The notes under the pieces are model-generated. The model searched no databases, was not told the origin of the DNA, and worked only from the letters and a program-made list of their open reading frames with translations. A stretch of 7,900 nucleotides of DNA from Dehalococcoidia bacterium. Lineage in GTDB: Bacteria; Chloroflexota; Dehalococcoidia; GIF9; AB-539-J10. The stretch is taken from contig DAOUSX010000036.1 in the NCBI GenBank assembly GCA_030627025.1, forward strand, positions 1 through 7,900, given 5' to 3'. Shown here in pieces: positions 1-6,183 of the stretch; within the stretch, counting starts at the first letter, position 1; every line of letters begins with the position of its first letter. Both the position numbers and the translations under genes were made by a program.

Positions 1-63
1 AGACAGGCGATGTGCTTGCTTCCGACCCAGGGTGCTGGATTAAGTGAGAAAGGAGGATGAGCT

Positions 64-504
64 ATGCAGCAGTTTGTGCATCAACAATCAAGAGCGCTGA
101 GCCAGGATGAAATGGAGCGTTTTGTTAAGGGACATTCCTATGGCAGGTTGGGGCTTTGCTTTGAGGATGAACCTTACGTTGTCCCTGTAGCCTATGGATA
201 TGAGCAAGGGAAGATTTATTTCCACTCAGCTAGAGAGGGCAAGAAGCTGGATTTTATCAGGAAAAATGACAGGGTTTGCTTTCAGATTGATGAGTGGCAA
301 AAAGGCTGGGCCAGCGTAATTTGTTATGGCAAAGCTGTCTTGAGGGAAGATGCTGAGGTGAAGAAAAAATGTTTTGAGATCCTTACACGTCAAGAACTCA
401 GCGAAGAACATCTTCAGAATGTGAAAGCCTGCATTGGAATTATACAGATAGAAGAGATGACTGGAAGGTGCAGCGCTAATTTTAGCTTTGAATGCGGAGG
501 TTGA
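64..504 (+). CDS. Pyridoxamine 5'-phosphate oxidase-like FMN-binding protein (NimA-type split barrel)
   Basis: The protein has 146 residues, the usual size for the single-domain flavin-nucleotide-binding / Nim (5-nitroimidazole resistance) branch of the PNPOx-like split-barrel fold. Visible family features are the N-terminal helix followed by 'YGRLGL' (residues 26-31), the strand 'PYVVPVAYGY' (37-46), and 'IYFHSAREGKKLDFIRKN' (51-68). In this family that last stretch normally contacts FMN phosphate and ends in a 'VCF' strand. The C-terminal tail holds 'MTGR' and two closely spaced cysteines. The start is ATG with an AGGAGG Shine-Dalgarno at 51-56, 7 nt upstream, so it is secure. Such proteins are cytoplasmic, usually dimeric and bind FMN or a related cofactor. 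The true substrate is unknown, and a drug-resistance role should not be assumed. It lies just before aspS but is separated from it by a promoter, so it probably belongs to a different transcription unit or is only loosely linked. Confidence 0.88.
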   Translation: MQQFVHQQSRALSQDEMERFVKGHSYGRLGLCFEDEPYVVPVAYGYEQGKIYFHSAREGKKLDFIRKNDRVCFQIDEWQKGWASVICYGKAVLREDAEVKKKCFEILTRQELSEEHLQNVKACIGIIQIEEMTGRCSANFSFECGG

Positions 505-531
505 GCTAGTCAGCTCGTTACCAATGATTGA

Positions 532-560
532 TTGAGCCGAAGCCGTCTATAAGCTATAAT
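532..560 (+). promoter_or_regulatory. Predicted sigma70-type promoter for the aspS-tig-clpP operon
   Basis: A perfect -10 hexamer TATAAT (555-560) lies exactly 17 nt downstream of TTGAGC (532-537), which matches the first four bases of the -35 consensus. It sits in the 87-nt gap between the flavoprotein gene and aspS, about 30 nt before the aspS start codon. This is the right place to drive the four-gene run downstream. No operator or riboswitch fold is evident between it and the gene. The assignment rests on sequence match and position only. Confidence 0.7.
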
Positions 561-578
561 CCATTAAGTAAATTAAAC

Positions 579-585
579 AGGAGGT
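579..585 (+). promoter_or_regulatory. Ribosome binding site fixing the aspS TTG start
   Basis: AGGAGGT lies 6 nt upstream of TTG at 592. No ATG or GTG is available at that spacing, and the protein N-terminus begins where AspRS proteins normally begin. This supports the rare TTG as the real initiation codon. Confidence 0.85.
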
Positions 586-591
586 CATTTT

Positions 592-2370
592 TTGCTCAAA
601 AGCCATAGGTGTGGTGAGTTAAGGAAAGAACACATTGGGCACAAAGTAGTTTTAGCTGGCTGGGTACATCGACGTCGTGATCATGGTGGCATGGTATTTA
701 TTGACTTGCGGGATAGCAGTGGCATAGTCCAGGTAGTTTTTAATCCACAAACATTAAAGGAAGCATTTCACACAGCGAGTTCGTTGCGTAATGAATATGT
801 AGTTCAAGTTGTCGGAGAGGTTACTTTGCGTCCTGCAGGAACGGAGAATCCAAAACTGGCTACTGGAGAAGTTGAAATTGTGGCTGGTGAAGTGGTCGTT
901 CTTAACCCATCAGAGACGCCTCCATTTTACGTAAATGAAGATGAGGAAGTGGATGAAAGTCTCTGCCTTGAAAACCGCTACCTGTATTTAAGGAGGCCTA
1001 GGGTAAGGGATAATATTGTGTTACGTCACAAGGTCATAAAGTTTATCCGTGATTCGCTGGATGCCAAAGGCTTTATTGAAATTGAAACACCGATATTGAT
1101 CAAGAGCACGCCTGAAGGAGCACGTGATTATCTTGTGCCCAGCCGCCTTAACCCTGGTAAATTTTATGCTCTTCCCCAATCACCGCAACAGCTCAAGCAG
1201 ATTCTCATGGTTGCTGGCTTCGAAAAGTATTTTCAGATAGCTCGTTGCTTCAGAGACGAGGACTTGAGAGCTGACCGCCAACCGGAATTCACCCAACTTG
1301 ATTTGGAGATGAGCTTTGTTGACGAAGAGGATGTGCTGCAGCTTATGGAGGAGCTTCTTACCTCGCTTGTGAAAACTGTCAAACCAGGCATGGAAATGCT
1401 GAAACCTTTCCCACGCCTTACCTATATGGAGGCAATGGAGAGGTATGGCACAGATAAGCCAGATGTGCGTTTTAACTTGGAGCTCAGGGACATATCGGAT
1501 ATTGCTGCTGACACCGATTTCGATATTTTTCGTGCTGTTCTCAATCGAGGCGGAAAAGTGAAAGGGATATGCGTTCCTGGTTGTGCTCACTATACCCGTC
1601 ATCAGCTTGATGACTTAATTCAGTTGAGTAAAGACTATGGAGCACAGGGTTTGATAACTATGGCTGTTACCGCGGAAAGCTCTGGAACAAGCGGGGTTAA
1701 GTCGGTAGCTACGAAGTATTTAACGCAGGAGCAGACAGAGGCGGTGATTGCCAGGTTTGGGGCTAAATCTGGCGACCTGTTGTTGATTATCGGTGATAAA
1801 TCAGAAGTGGTTAACAAGGCGTTGGGAGAATTACGGTGTGAAATGGCACGCCGATTGGACTTGTTGAATCATAATTTACTAGCCTTTGCGTTTATCGTTG
1901 ATTTCCCTTTGCTGGAGTGGAATGAAATGAGAAGTTGTTGGGAGACCATGCATCACCCCTTTACTGCTCCCCAGCAGAAGGATATGCCATTGCTTGATAG
2001 TGAACCTGGTAAAGTACACGGGCGTCACTATGATGTAGTGTGCAACGGTTGTGAACTTGGTAGCGGCAGTATTAGAGTACACCAGCGTCAGATTCAAGAA
2101 AAGATATTTAAGCTGCTTGGTTACAGCGAAGCGGAAATGCAAGACCGATTTGGCGCCCTTCTGAGAGCGCTGGAATACGGGGCTCCGCCTCATGGCGGTA
2201 TTGCCATTGGTCTGGATCGTCTTGTAATGCTTCTTGCTGGGGAAAAAACTATCAGGGAAGTAATTGCGTTCCCCAAAAATCAGAATGCTGAGGACTTGAT
2301 GTTTGGTGCTCCTTCAGAGCCTGATAAAGAGCAACTTGACGAGCTGAACCTGAAGTTAAAAGGAAGCTGA
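592..2370 (+). CDS. aspS: Aspartyl-tRNA synthetase (bacterial type, probably non-discriminating Asp/Asn)
   Basis: This cytoplasmic class II synthetase activates aspartate with ATP and charges tRNA-Asp. Its 592 residues are the normal length for the bacterial form. The domains in order are: an N-terminal OB-fold anticodon-binding domain (about 1-105, with 'GWVHRRRDHGG' at 23-33); the catalytic core with motif 2 (about 214-237, 'FRDEDLRADRQPEF'); the bacterial GAD insertion (about 315-420); 'HHPFTAP' (454-460); and motif 3 'GLDRL' (540-544, with the ATP-binding Arg543). His31 and Gly83 occupy the two OB-domain positions where the non-discriminating Pseudomonas aeruginosa enzyme has His and Gly and the discriminating E. 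coli enzyme has Leu30 and Lys81 (alignment from memory). The enzyme may therefore also charge tRNA-Asn, which would require the GatCAB amidotransferase. It starts at TTG with a strong ribosome site, is first in the operon, and ends 15 nt before tig. Confidence 0.98.
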   Translation: MLKSHRCGELRKEHIGHKVVLAGWVHRRRDHGGMVFIDLRDSSGIVQVVFNPQTLKEAFHTASSLRNEYVVQVVGEVTLRPAGTENPKLATGEVEIVAGEVVVLNPSETPPFYVNEDEEVDESLCLENRYLYLRRPRVRDNIVLRHKVIKFIRDSLDAKGFIEIETPILIKSTPEGARDYLVPSRLNPGKFYALPQSPQQLKQILMVAGFEKYFQIARCFRDEDLRADRQPEFTQLDLEMSFVDEEDVLQLMEELLTSLVKTVKPGMEMLKPFPRLTYMEAMERYGTDKPDVRFNLELRDISDIAADTDFDIFRAVLNRGGKVKGICVPGCAHYTRHQLDDLIQLSKDYGAQGLITMAVTAESSGTSGVKSVATKYLTQEQTEAVIARFGAKSGDLLLIIGDKSEVVNKALGELRCEMARRLDLLNHNLLAFAFIVDFPLLEWNEMRSCWETMHHPFTAPQQKDMPLLDSEPGKVHGRHYDVVCNGCELGSGSIRVHQRQIQEKIFKLLGYSEAEMQDRFGALLRALEYGAPPHGGIAIGLDRLVMLLAGEKTIREVIAFPKNQNAEDLMFGAPSEPDKEQLDELNLKLKGS

Positions 2371-2385
2371 TTATGGATGTGAAGC

Positions 2386-3681
2386 ATGAAAGTGACTACG
2401 GAGACTCTAGAAGATAGCCAGATAGCACTTAATATTGAAGCTGAAGCCAGTGAGCTTAACAAAGCCATGGATGAAGCTTATCGCCGGTTAGTTAACAAAA
2501 TTTCCGTACCTGGTTTTCGTAAAGGAAAAGCTCCCCGATTTATTCTGGAGCAGCATATCGGTAAAGGTGCATTGTTGGAGGAAGCGTTAGAGCAATTAAT
2601 ACCACGGCTTTACAACGAAGCTATTGACTTACAAAAAATTGAACCTATTGACCGGCCGCAGATGGAGATTATCCAGACTGAGCCTGTTGTGTTCAAAGCT
2701 GTTGTTCCTGTTAAGCCCACAGTTGAGCTCGGCGATTACCGTGATCTCAAGTTACAACCTCAGCCTGTGGAGATTACTGACGAAGAAATCGATGCTGCCG
2801 TTGAATTGAAACGACAAGAGCAGGCAGTTTTAGCCCCTGTAGATCGTCCTGTTCAATTTGGTGACCTGGTCACTCTGAATATCAAAGCCGATATCGGAGA
2901 AAAACCATTCTTAAATCATAAGGATATAGTCTATGAAGTGAACAAGGATTCTCCGGTGCCGCTCCCTGGATTTGCCGAGAAATTAGAGGGAGCGAGGAAA
3001 GGCAAAGGAAAAGATTTCACTCTTATTATTCCGCCGGATTACCGAATTAAAGAGTTTGTTGGCAAGGAGTGTTTTTTCAAAGTAGCTGTCACTGAAGTAA
3101 AGGAGAAGCAACTACCTGAGGTAGGTGATGAATTTTCTCAAACCTGTGGCTATGACAATTTAACCTCAATGAAGGAGGCGTTATGTGTTGACTTGAAAGG
3201 TAAGGCGAAGCAGTTAGGGGATCAAAGATTAAGGGAAACGGCAGTTGATGCCGTCGTTGAAATCAGTCAAGTGCATTACCCACCTGTTTTGGAGAATAGG
3301 GAAATTGACAGGCTTCTCGAAAGAGAGGCGCGTCGCCTTGGGTTCACCAAATTGAACGATTTTTTGAATGCTACCAAGTTTACCGAGGAGAAATTGAGGG
3401 ATTCATTACGCCCGACAGTAAAAAAGCAAATTGTGCGCCTCCTCGTATTGGATGAAATAGCCAACATAGAAAAAATTGAAATTAACGAGTCAGAGGTAGA
3501 TAATCAAATTAATGAAATGGTGGAAAGCGAAGAAGGGGAGGTTGAGAAAATACGCCAGTTCCTGCAGTTACCTCAAGTGAAGGAATCTATGCGAGAAACG
3601 CTACGGAGGAATAAAACAGTAGACTGGCTGGTAAAGATAGCTACTAGTGGTAATCAAATTGGAGCCGAGGCAGAGGAGTGA
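2386..3681 (+). CDS. tig: Trigger factor, ribosome-associated chaperone
   Basis: The protein has 431 residues, almost exactly the length of E. coli trigger factor (432). It binds ribosomal protein L23 at the tunnel exit and shields nascent chains. Visible parts are the N-terminal ribosome-binding domain with the signature loop 'GFRKGKAP' (43-50), a central FKBP-like peptidyl-prolyl isomerase domain (about 150-245, with 'PLPGFAEKL' and 'KECFFKVAV'), and a helical, charged C-terminal chaperone arm to the end. In the FKBP region the usual 'DF' of the first strand is replaced ('TLNIKAD'), so isomerase activity may be weakened; this is a judgement from memory of the family. The ATG at 2386 is fixed by an in-frame TGA just upstream (2380-2382) and by the canonical 'MKVTTE' N-terminus. 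Its own Shine-Dalgarno is poor (GGA only), which suggests coupling to aspS translation 15 nt upstream. The trigger factor-ClpP neighbourhood is common in bacteria. Confidence 0.97.
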   Translation: MKVTTETLEDSQIALNIEAEASELNKAMDEAYRRLVNKISVPGFRKGKAPRFILEQHIGKGALLEEALEQLIPRLYNEAIDLQKIEPIDRPQMEIIQTEPVVFKAVVPVKPTVELGDYRDLKLQPQPVEITDEEIDAAVELKRQEQAVLAPVDRPVQFGDLVTLNIKADIGEKPFLNHKDIVYEVNKDSPVPLPGFAEKLEGARKGKGKDFTLIIPPDYRIKEFVGKECFFKVAVTEVKEKQLPEVGDEFSQTCGYDNLTSMKEALCVDLKGKAKQLGDQRLRETAVDAVVEISQVHYPPVLENREIDRLLEREARRLGFTKLNDFLNATKFTEEKLRDSLRPTVKKQIVRLLVLDEIANIEKIEINESEVDNQINEMVESEEGEVEKIRQFLQLPQVKESMRETLRRNKTVDWLVKIATSGNQIGAEAEE

Positions 3682-3887
3682 GCCCATACCGTGCATTCTT
3701 ATGTATTTTGCTTGGATTTATCCTTATGTTCATATGTGTGTTTATGGAGCTTGCTCCTGACGTTTTCGCTGCGCAGCTTAATACACTATTGAATATGCAA
3801 TGGTGGGATTCGCATAATATAAGAATAGTGGGCATTGGTGTGGGGATAACGGGTATAATACTGCTGGTCAAGGGGGCTAGGCCTTAA
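3678..3887 (+). CDS. Small two-helix membrane protein of unknown function
   Basis: I do not recognise this 69-residue protein. It has two hydrophobic segments, about residues 6-23 and 48-64, joined by a loop with Glu24, Asp28, two adjacent tryptophans (42-43) and Asp44. Basic residues lie outside both ends (Arg5; Lys65, Arg68), so by the positive-inside rule it should form an N-in/C-in hairpin. The GTG start overlaps the tig stop as GTGA, a standard coupling arrangement. GAGG at 3667-3670 lies 7 nt upstream as a ribosome site. The stop is 23 nt before the clpP ATG. An internal ATG at 3726 would destroy the first helix and is less likely. The overlap, the spacing and the clean topology argue for a real gene. 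Because it sits between a chaperone and a protease gene, a role in membrane-linked protein quality control is possible, but only by association. Confidence 0.68.
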   Translation: MSPYRAFLCILLGFILMFICVFMELAPDVFAAQLNTLLNMQWWDSHNIRIVGIGVGITGIILLVKGARP

Positions 3888-3899
3888 GATTCTTGTTTC

Positions 3900-3905
3900 A
3901 GGAGG
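3900..3905 (+). promoter_or_regulatory. Ribosome binding site fixing the clpP start
   Basis: AGGAGG ends 5 nt before ATG 3911. A reading that begins at TTG 3893 would place this Shine-Dalgarno inside the coding region, so the start at 3911 is preferred. Confidence 0.88.
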
Positions 3906-3910
3906 TGCAC

Positions 3911-4516
3911 ATGAATGAGAAATTTCAGATACTAATTCCTACAGTGACCGAGACTGGTGCTCGGGGTGAACGTGTCTTTGATATATACTCTCTCCTGCTT
4001 AAAGAGAGGATTATCTTTTTGGGCACGCCTATCAATGACCAGGTAGCTAACCTTATTATCGCGCAACTTCTCTATTTGGAGCGAGAGGACCCGGAGAAGG
4101 ATGTAAGTCTCTATATTCATTGTCCTGGCGGTATCATTGCTGCTGGATTGGCTATCTACGATACCATGCAGCTTAGCCGCTGCGATATATCTACCATCTG
4201 TGTTGGTCTGGCGGCCAGTATGGGCACTTTACTTCTTTGTGCGGGCACTAAGGGTAAGCGGTATGCCTTGCCTAATTCCACCATACACCTTCATCAGGCG
4301 GTAGGTGGTGCTCAGGGGCAAGCAGCTGACATTGAAATTGCCGCTCGAGAGATAATGAGAATGCAGGAAACAATCCGCAATATCATAGCCAAGCATACCG
4401 GTCAGCCAATAGAGAAGATAGCTCACGATACTGATAGGGATTTCTATCTTAATCCCAAGCAAGCAATGGAATATGGCCTGATTGATGAAATACTTGCTGC
4501 GCCGGCTAAAAAGTAA
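3911..4516 (+). CDS. clpP: ATP-dependent Clp protease proteolytic subunit ClpP
   Basis: This serine protease subunit (family S14) assembles into a tetradecameric chamber fed by the ClpX or ClpA/C unfoldases in the cytoplasm. From ATG 3911 it has 201 residues, typical for the family. The catalytic triad is Ser103 ('GLAASMG', 99-105), His128 ('HLHQ') and Asp177 ('DRDF'). The spacings of 25 and 49 residues are the same as in E. coli ClpP (97/122/171). The oxyanion-hole Gly-Gly is kept (73-74). The handle helix reads '[13 protein letters not shown]' (136-148). Unusual points are 'HCPGG' (70-74), where nearly all ClpPs have 'NSPGG', and 'HQAVGG', where 'HQPxGG' is usual. The enzyme should be active but may be a divergent paralogue. 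No clpX follows: the gene is last in the operon and meets thyX tail to tail. No long propeptide is apparent. Confidence 0.96.
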   Translation: MNEKFQILIPTVTETGARGERVFDIYSLLLKERIIFLGTPINDQVANLIIAQLLYLEREDPEKDVSLYIHCPGGIIAAGLAIYDTMQLSRCDISTICVGLAASMGTLLLCAGTKGKRYALPNSTIHLHQAVGGAQGQAADIEIAAREIMRMQETIRNIIAKHTGQPIEKIAHDTDRDFYLNPKQAMEYGLIDEILAAPAKK

Positions 4517-4517
4517 C

Positions 4518-4552
4518 GCGTGTAAAGATTAACCTTTTACGCATGCCTTTTT
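4518..4552. terminator. Probable bidirectional intrinsic terminator between clpP and thyX
   Basis: An imperfect inverted repeat, GCGTG(T)AAAG at 4518-4527 and CTTTTACGC at 4534-4542, encloses a 6-nt loop and has one bulged T and one G-T pair. On the + strand it is followed by a TTTTT tract (4548-4552). On the - strand the matching tract is AAAAA at 4508-4512, read as T's, within the last clpP codons. It lies between two convergent stop codons, where a shared terminator is expected. The stem is only moderately stable, so efficiency is uncertain. Confidence 0.55.
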
Positions 4553-5156
4553 ATGCTGTTTTTTCCTCGTCCAGTTCTAAATCTTCAAATATTGTCGGGG
4601 CATGCTTTTTCAATATTTTTAAAATCTCAATAGCGGCTTCCCTTATTTCCCACTGTGCTCCTGGTTCGCTTCTCAATTCAATTATGTGACGCCACTCCCT
4701 GAGATTTGCGGTCACTACAATTTGGCTTTCCGTAGCATTGGGAAGCACGAATCTGGCATCTTCCTTCTTGATCCCTAATTTTTGTAACTCCTGGTAGGCT
4801 TTTCTTGCTTTTTCCATAAAATCGATAAAGGCTGAATGAGCCTCAGGGCGGTTCTTTATCGACAGAGGCTCAATGTAATTAAAATTGCTTTCATCTACAT
4901 ATCTTTGGGATTGCTGGGTGAAGGAACATAATCTGTGCCTCACTAACTGGTGTGTAAACGCCCGTGATATGCCTGAAATTCTAAAGGTAGCATAGGCATG
5001 CTCTAATACAGAAAGGTGTCCTCTTTTAATCAACATCCTGATAAACGCCTTTTCAGTGTCTTTCCCTTGTTTATTGAATGATAGATACGACGTCCGCCCT
5101 GCAGCTTCTATCATCTTTTCCGGTTCGGGGGTGATAAATAACAACTCTACTTTCAT
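4551..5156 (-). CDS. thyX: FAD-dependent thymidylate synthase ThyX
   Basis: ThyX methylates dUMP to dTMP using methylene-tetrahydrofolate, FAD and NADPH. It is not homologous to ThyA and releases tetrahydrofolate rather than dihydrofolate. The diagnostic ThyX motif RHRx7S is present as 'RHRLCSFTQQSQR' (73-85; Ser83). It is preceded by 'SVLEHAYATFRISGISRAFTHQLV' in two contiguous parts (49-60 and 61-72), with the conserved His53. The C-terminal half has the expected 'NATE...LREWRH' region that binds flavin and nucleotide. The length of 201 residues is normal or slightly short for the family. ATG 5156 has AGGA at 5165-5168 (complement) 8 nt upstream. It is the last gene of the - strand block, 63 nt after the kinase gene, and may be co-transcribed with it. 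The gap shows only weak promoter-like matches. Whether the genome also has thyA cannot be seen here. Confidence 0.97.
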   Translation of the reverse strand: MKVELLFITPEPEKMIEAAGRTSYLSFNKQGKDTEKAFIRMLIKRGHLSVLEHAYATFRISGISRAFTHQLVRHRLCSFTQQSQRYVDESNFNYIEPLSIKNRPEAHSAFIDFMEKARKAYQELQKLGIKKEDARFVLPNATESQIVVTANLREWRHIIELRSEPGAQWEIREAAIEILKILKKHAPTIFEDLELDEEKTA

Positions 5157-5219
5157 TTCACATTTCCTTTAGGTTACCAAATTTTTAATGTCTATCAAAA
5201 GTAATCAGCTTGTTCAACA

Positions 5220-5237
5220 TCAAGAACTAGTTCTTGA
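5220..5237. repeat. Perfect 18-bp palindrome at the 3' end of the kinase gene
   Basis: TCAAGAACTAGTTCTTGA reads identically on both strands. It covers the last four sense codons and the stop codon of the PfkB-family gene. As RNA it could fold into a 7-bp stem with a CTAG loop just before the gap leading to thyX. No T-tract follows on the - strand, so it does not look like a normal intrinsic terminator. It could be a protein-binding site, an mRNA 3'-end stabiliser, or chance. Confidence 0.5.
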
Positions 5238-6179
5238 AGGAAGTATTTGTTTTAAAGTGTGCAATGTAGGAAGACTTTGTCTGGCTCCCACCTCTTTCAT
5301 CGCAAAATGAGCCATTATATCTCCTAATCGTCCACACTCATCAAGTTTTCTTTGTTTAACCAAACCGAAAAGAAAGCCTGCGGCAAAAGCATCACCAGCA
5401 CCAGTGCTATCGAGTTGACCTGCAAAAGCTGCTGACGATTCAACTTTATATTCGTGGCCCTTATCGCAAATATAGCCAGTCATAACCTGGCTTGGTTCCA
5501 AGGATAATCCCTTGCCCAAAGTAACCACGACGACCTGGCATCCTTGCTTGAGGCATTCCTTTGCTCCAGCCACGAGATTCTCACCGGTTAGTTTTTCCAA
5601 TTCATCTTTGTTGATAAACAACACGTCGGTTTTTTGAAGCAGGGGAGAAAGGGTCTGCATCCCTCTGACAGCATAGAGCATTCCAGGGGCAAAGCTAATC
5701 TTAACTGAACCTGATAATTTTCCCAGCAATTCAGCTTGAATAATGAATTGCTTCTCATCCACAAAAGACGAGAAATGGACTATTCTGGCTTGGCTCAGGT
5801 AGTTTGCATCTATATCCTGAGAATTAAGCACGCTATTTGCTCCAGGCAGGAGATAAATGGCACGATTTCCCAATTCATCGGTGATACATAATGCAATGCC
5901 GGTTTTTTTTGCCTTCTTAATGCGAATATGCGTGGTATCCACGCCGATGCTTTGGAGGTCGCTGAGGGAGGCTTTGCCTTGCACATCGTCTCCTATAGCG
6001 CCCACGAATCCCGTTCTTACACCTAACTTAGCTAAACCATAAATAGTATTGGCTGCTGAACCGCCGGGAGTTACCGTAACATGGTCAATTGGAACTTCCC
6101 CATCAAGGACAATCTGTTTTACTCGATATAAATGGTCCATATTCAAAGCGCCGAATCCAATTACGTCAATAGTTGACAT
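5220..6179 (-). CDS. PfkB-family carbohydrate/nucleoside kinase
   Basis: This is a ribokinase/adenosine-kinase superfamily enzyme that transfers the ATP gamma-phosphate to a hydroxymethyl group of a sugar or nucleoside. From ATG 6179 it has 319 residues, the normal length. The N-terminal strand 'DVIGFGALNMD' (5-15) carries the substrate-binding Asn and Asp. 'GGSAANT' (39-45) is PfkB signature 1. 'DSTGAGDAFAAG' is signature 2, with its anion hole and the catalytic base Asp263. The 'GGSAAN' form is closer to the ribokinase/adenosine kinase-like branch than to phosphofructokinase, but the substrate cannot be read from sequence. A TTG at 6191 would add four residues and overlap the upstream HAD gene. 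The ATG lies 4 nt past that gene's stop and is preferred. Neither start has a clear ribosome site, so translational coupling is likely. It is third in the - strand block. Confidence 0.92.
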   Translation of the reverse strand: MSTIDVIGFGALNMDHLYRVKQIVLDGEVPIDHVTVTPGGSAANTIYGLAKLGVRTGFVGAIGDDVQGKASLSDLQSIGVDTTHIRIKKAKKTGIALCITDELGNRAIYLLPGANSVLNSQDIDANYLSQARIVHFSSFVDEKQFIIQAELLGKLSGSVKISFAPGMLYAVRGMQTLSPLLQKTDVLFINKDELEKLTGENLVAGAKECLKQGCQVVVVTLGKGLSLEPSQVMTGYICDKGHEYKVESSAAFAGQLDSTGAGDAFAAGFLFGLVKQRKLDECGRLGDIMAHFAMKEVGARQSLPTLHTLKQILPSRTSS

Positions 6180-6183
6180 AATA

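Noticed and set aside
1..60. Possible 3' end of an upstream gene on the + strand (open in frame 3 to TGA 45-47, in frame 1 to TGA 58-60).
   Set aside because: At most 19 codons are visible and none of the frames gives a recognisable C-terminus, so no gene can be supported.
503..516. Hairpin GAGCT-AGTC-AGCTC immediately after the flavoprotein gene, considered as a terminator.
   Set aside because: The stem is only 5 bp and no T-tract follows, so it is not a convincing intrinsic terminator.
1180..2193. Long antisense reading frames inside aspS (1180-1602 and 1879-2193, - strand).
   Set aside because: They lie wholly within a strongly conserved gene, have no ribosome sites that I can see, and resemble no protein family. 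They are shadows of aspS.
3893..3910. Extending ClpP upstream to TTG 3893.
   Set aside because: The strong AGGAGG at 3900-3905 would then be coding, and it is perfectly spaced for ATG 3911.
5171..5198. Possible thyX promoter on the - strand (TTGATA, 16-nt spacer, then TAACCT).
   Set aside because: The -10 part matches consensus at only three of six positions, and co-transcription from upstream is equally plausible.
5220..5237. The palindrome read as a LexA (SOS) operator because it contains GAAC and GTTC.
   Set aside because: The half-sites are separated by 2 nt instead of the 4 nt of the Gram-positive-type box, and it lies at the end of a gene, not in a promoter.
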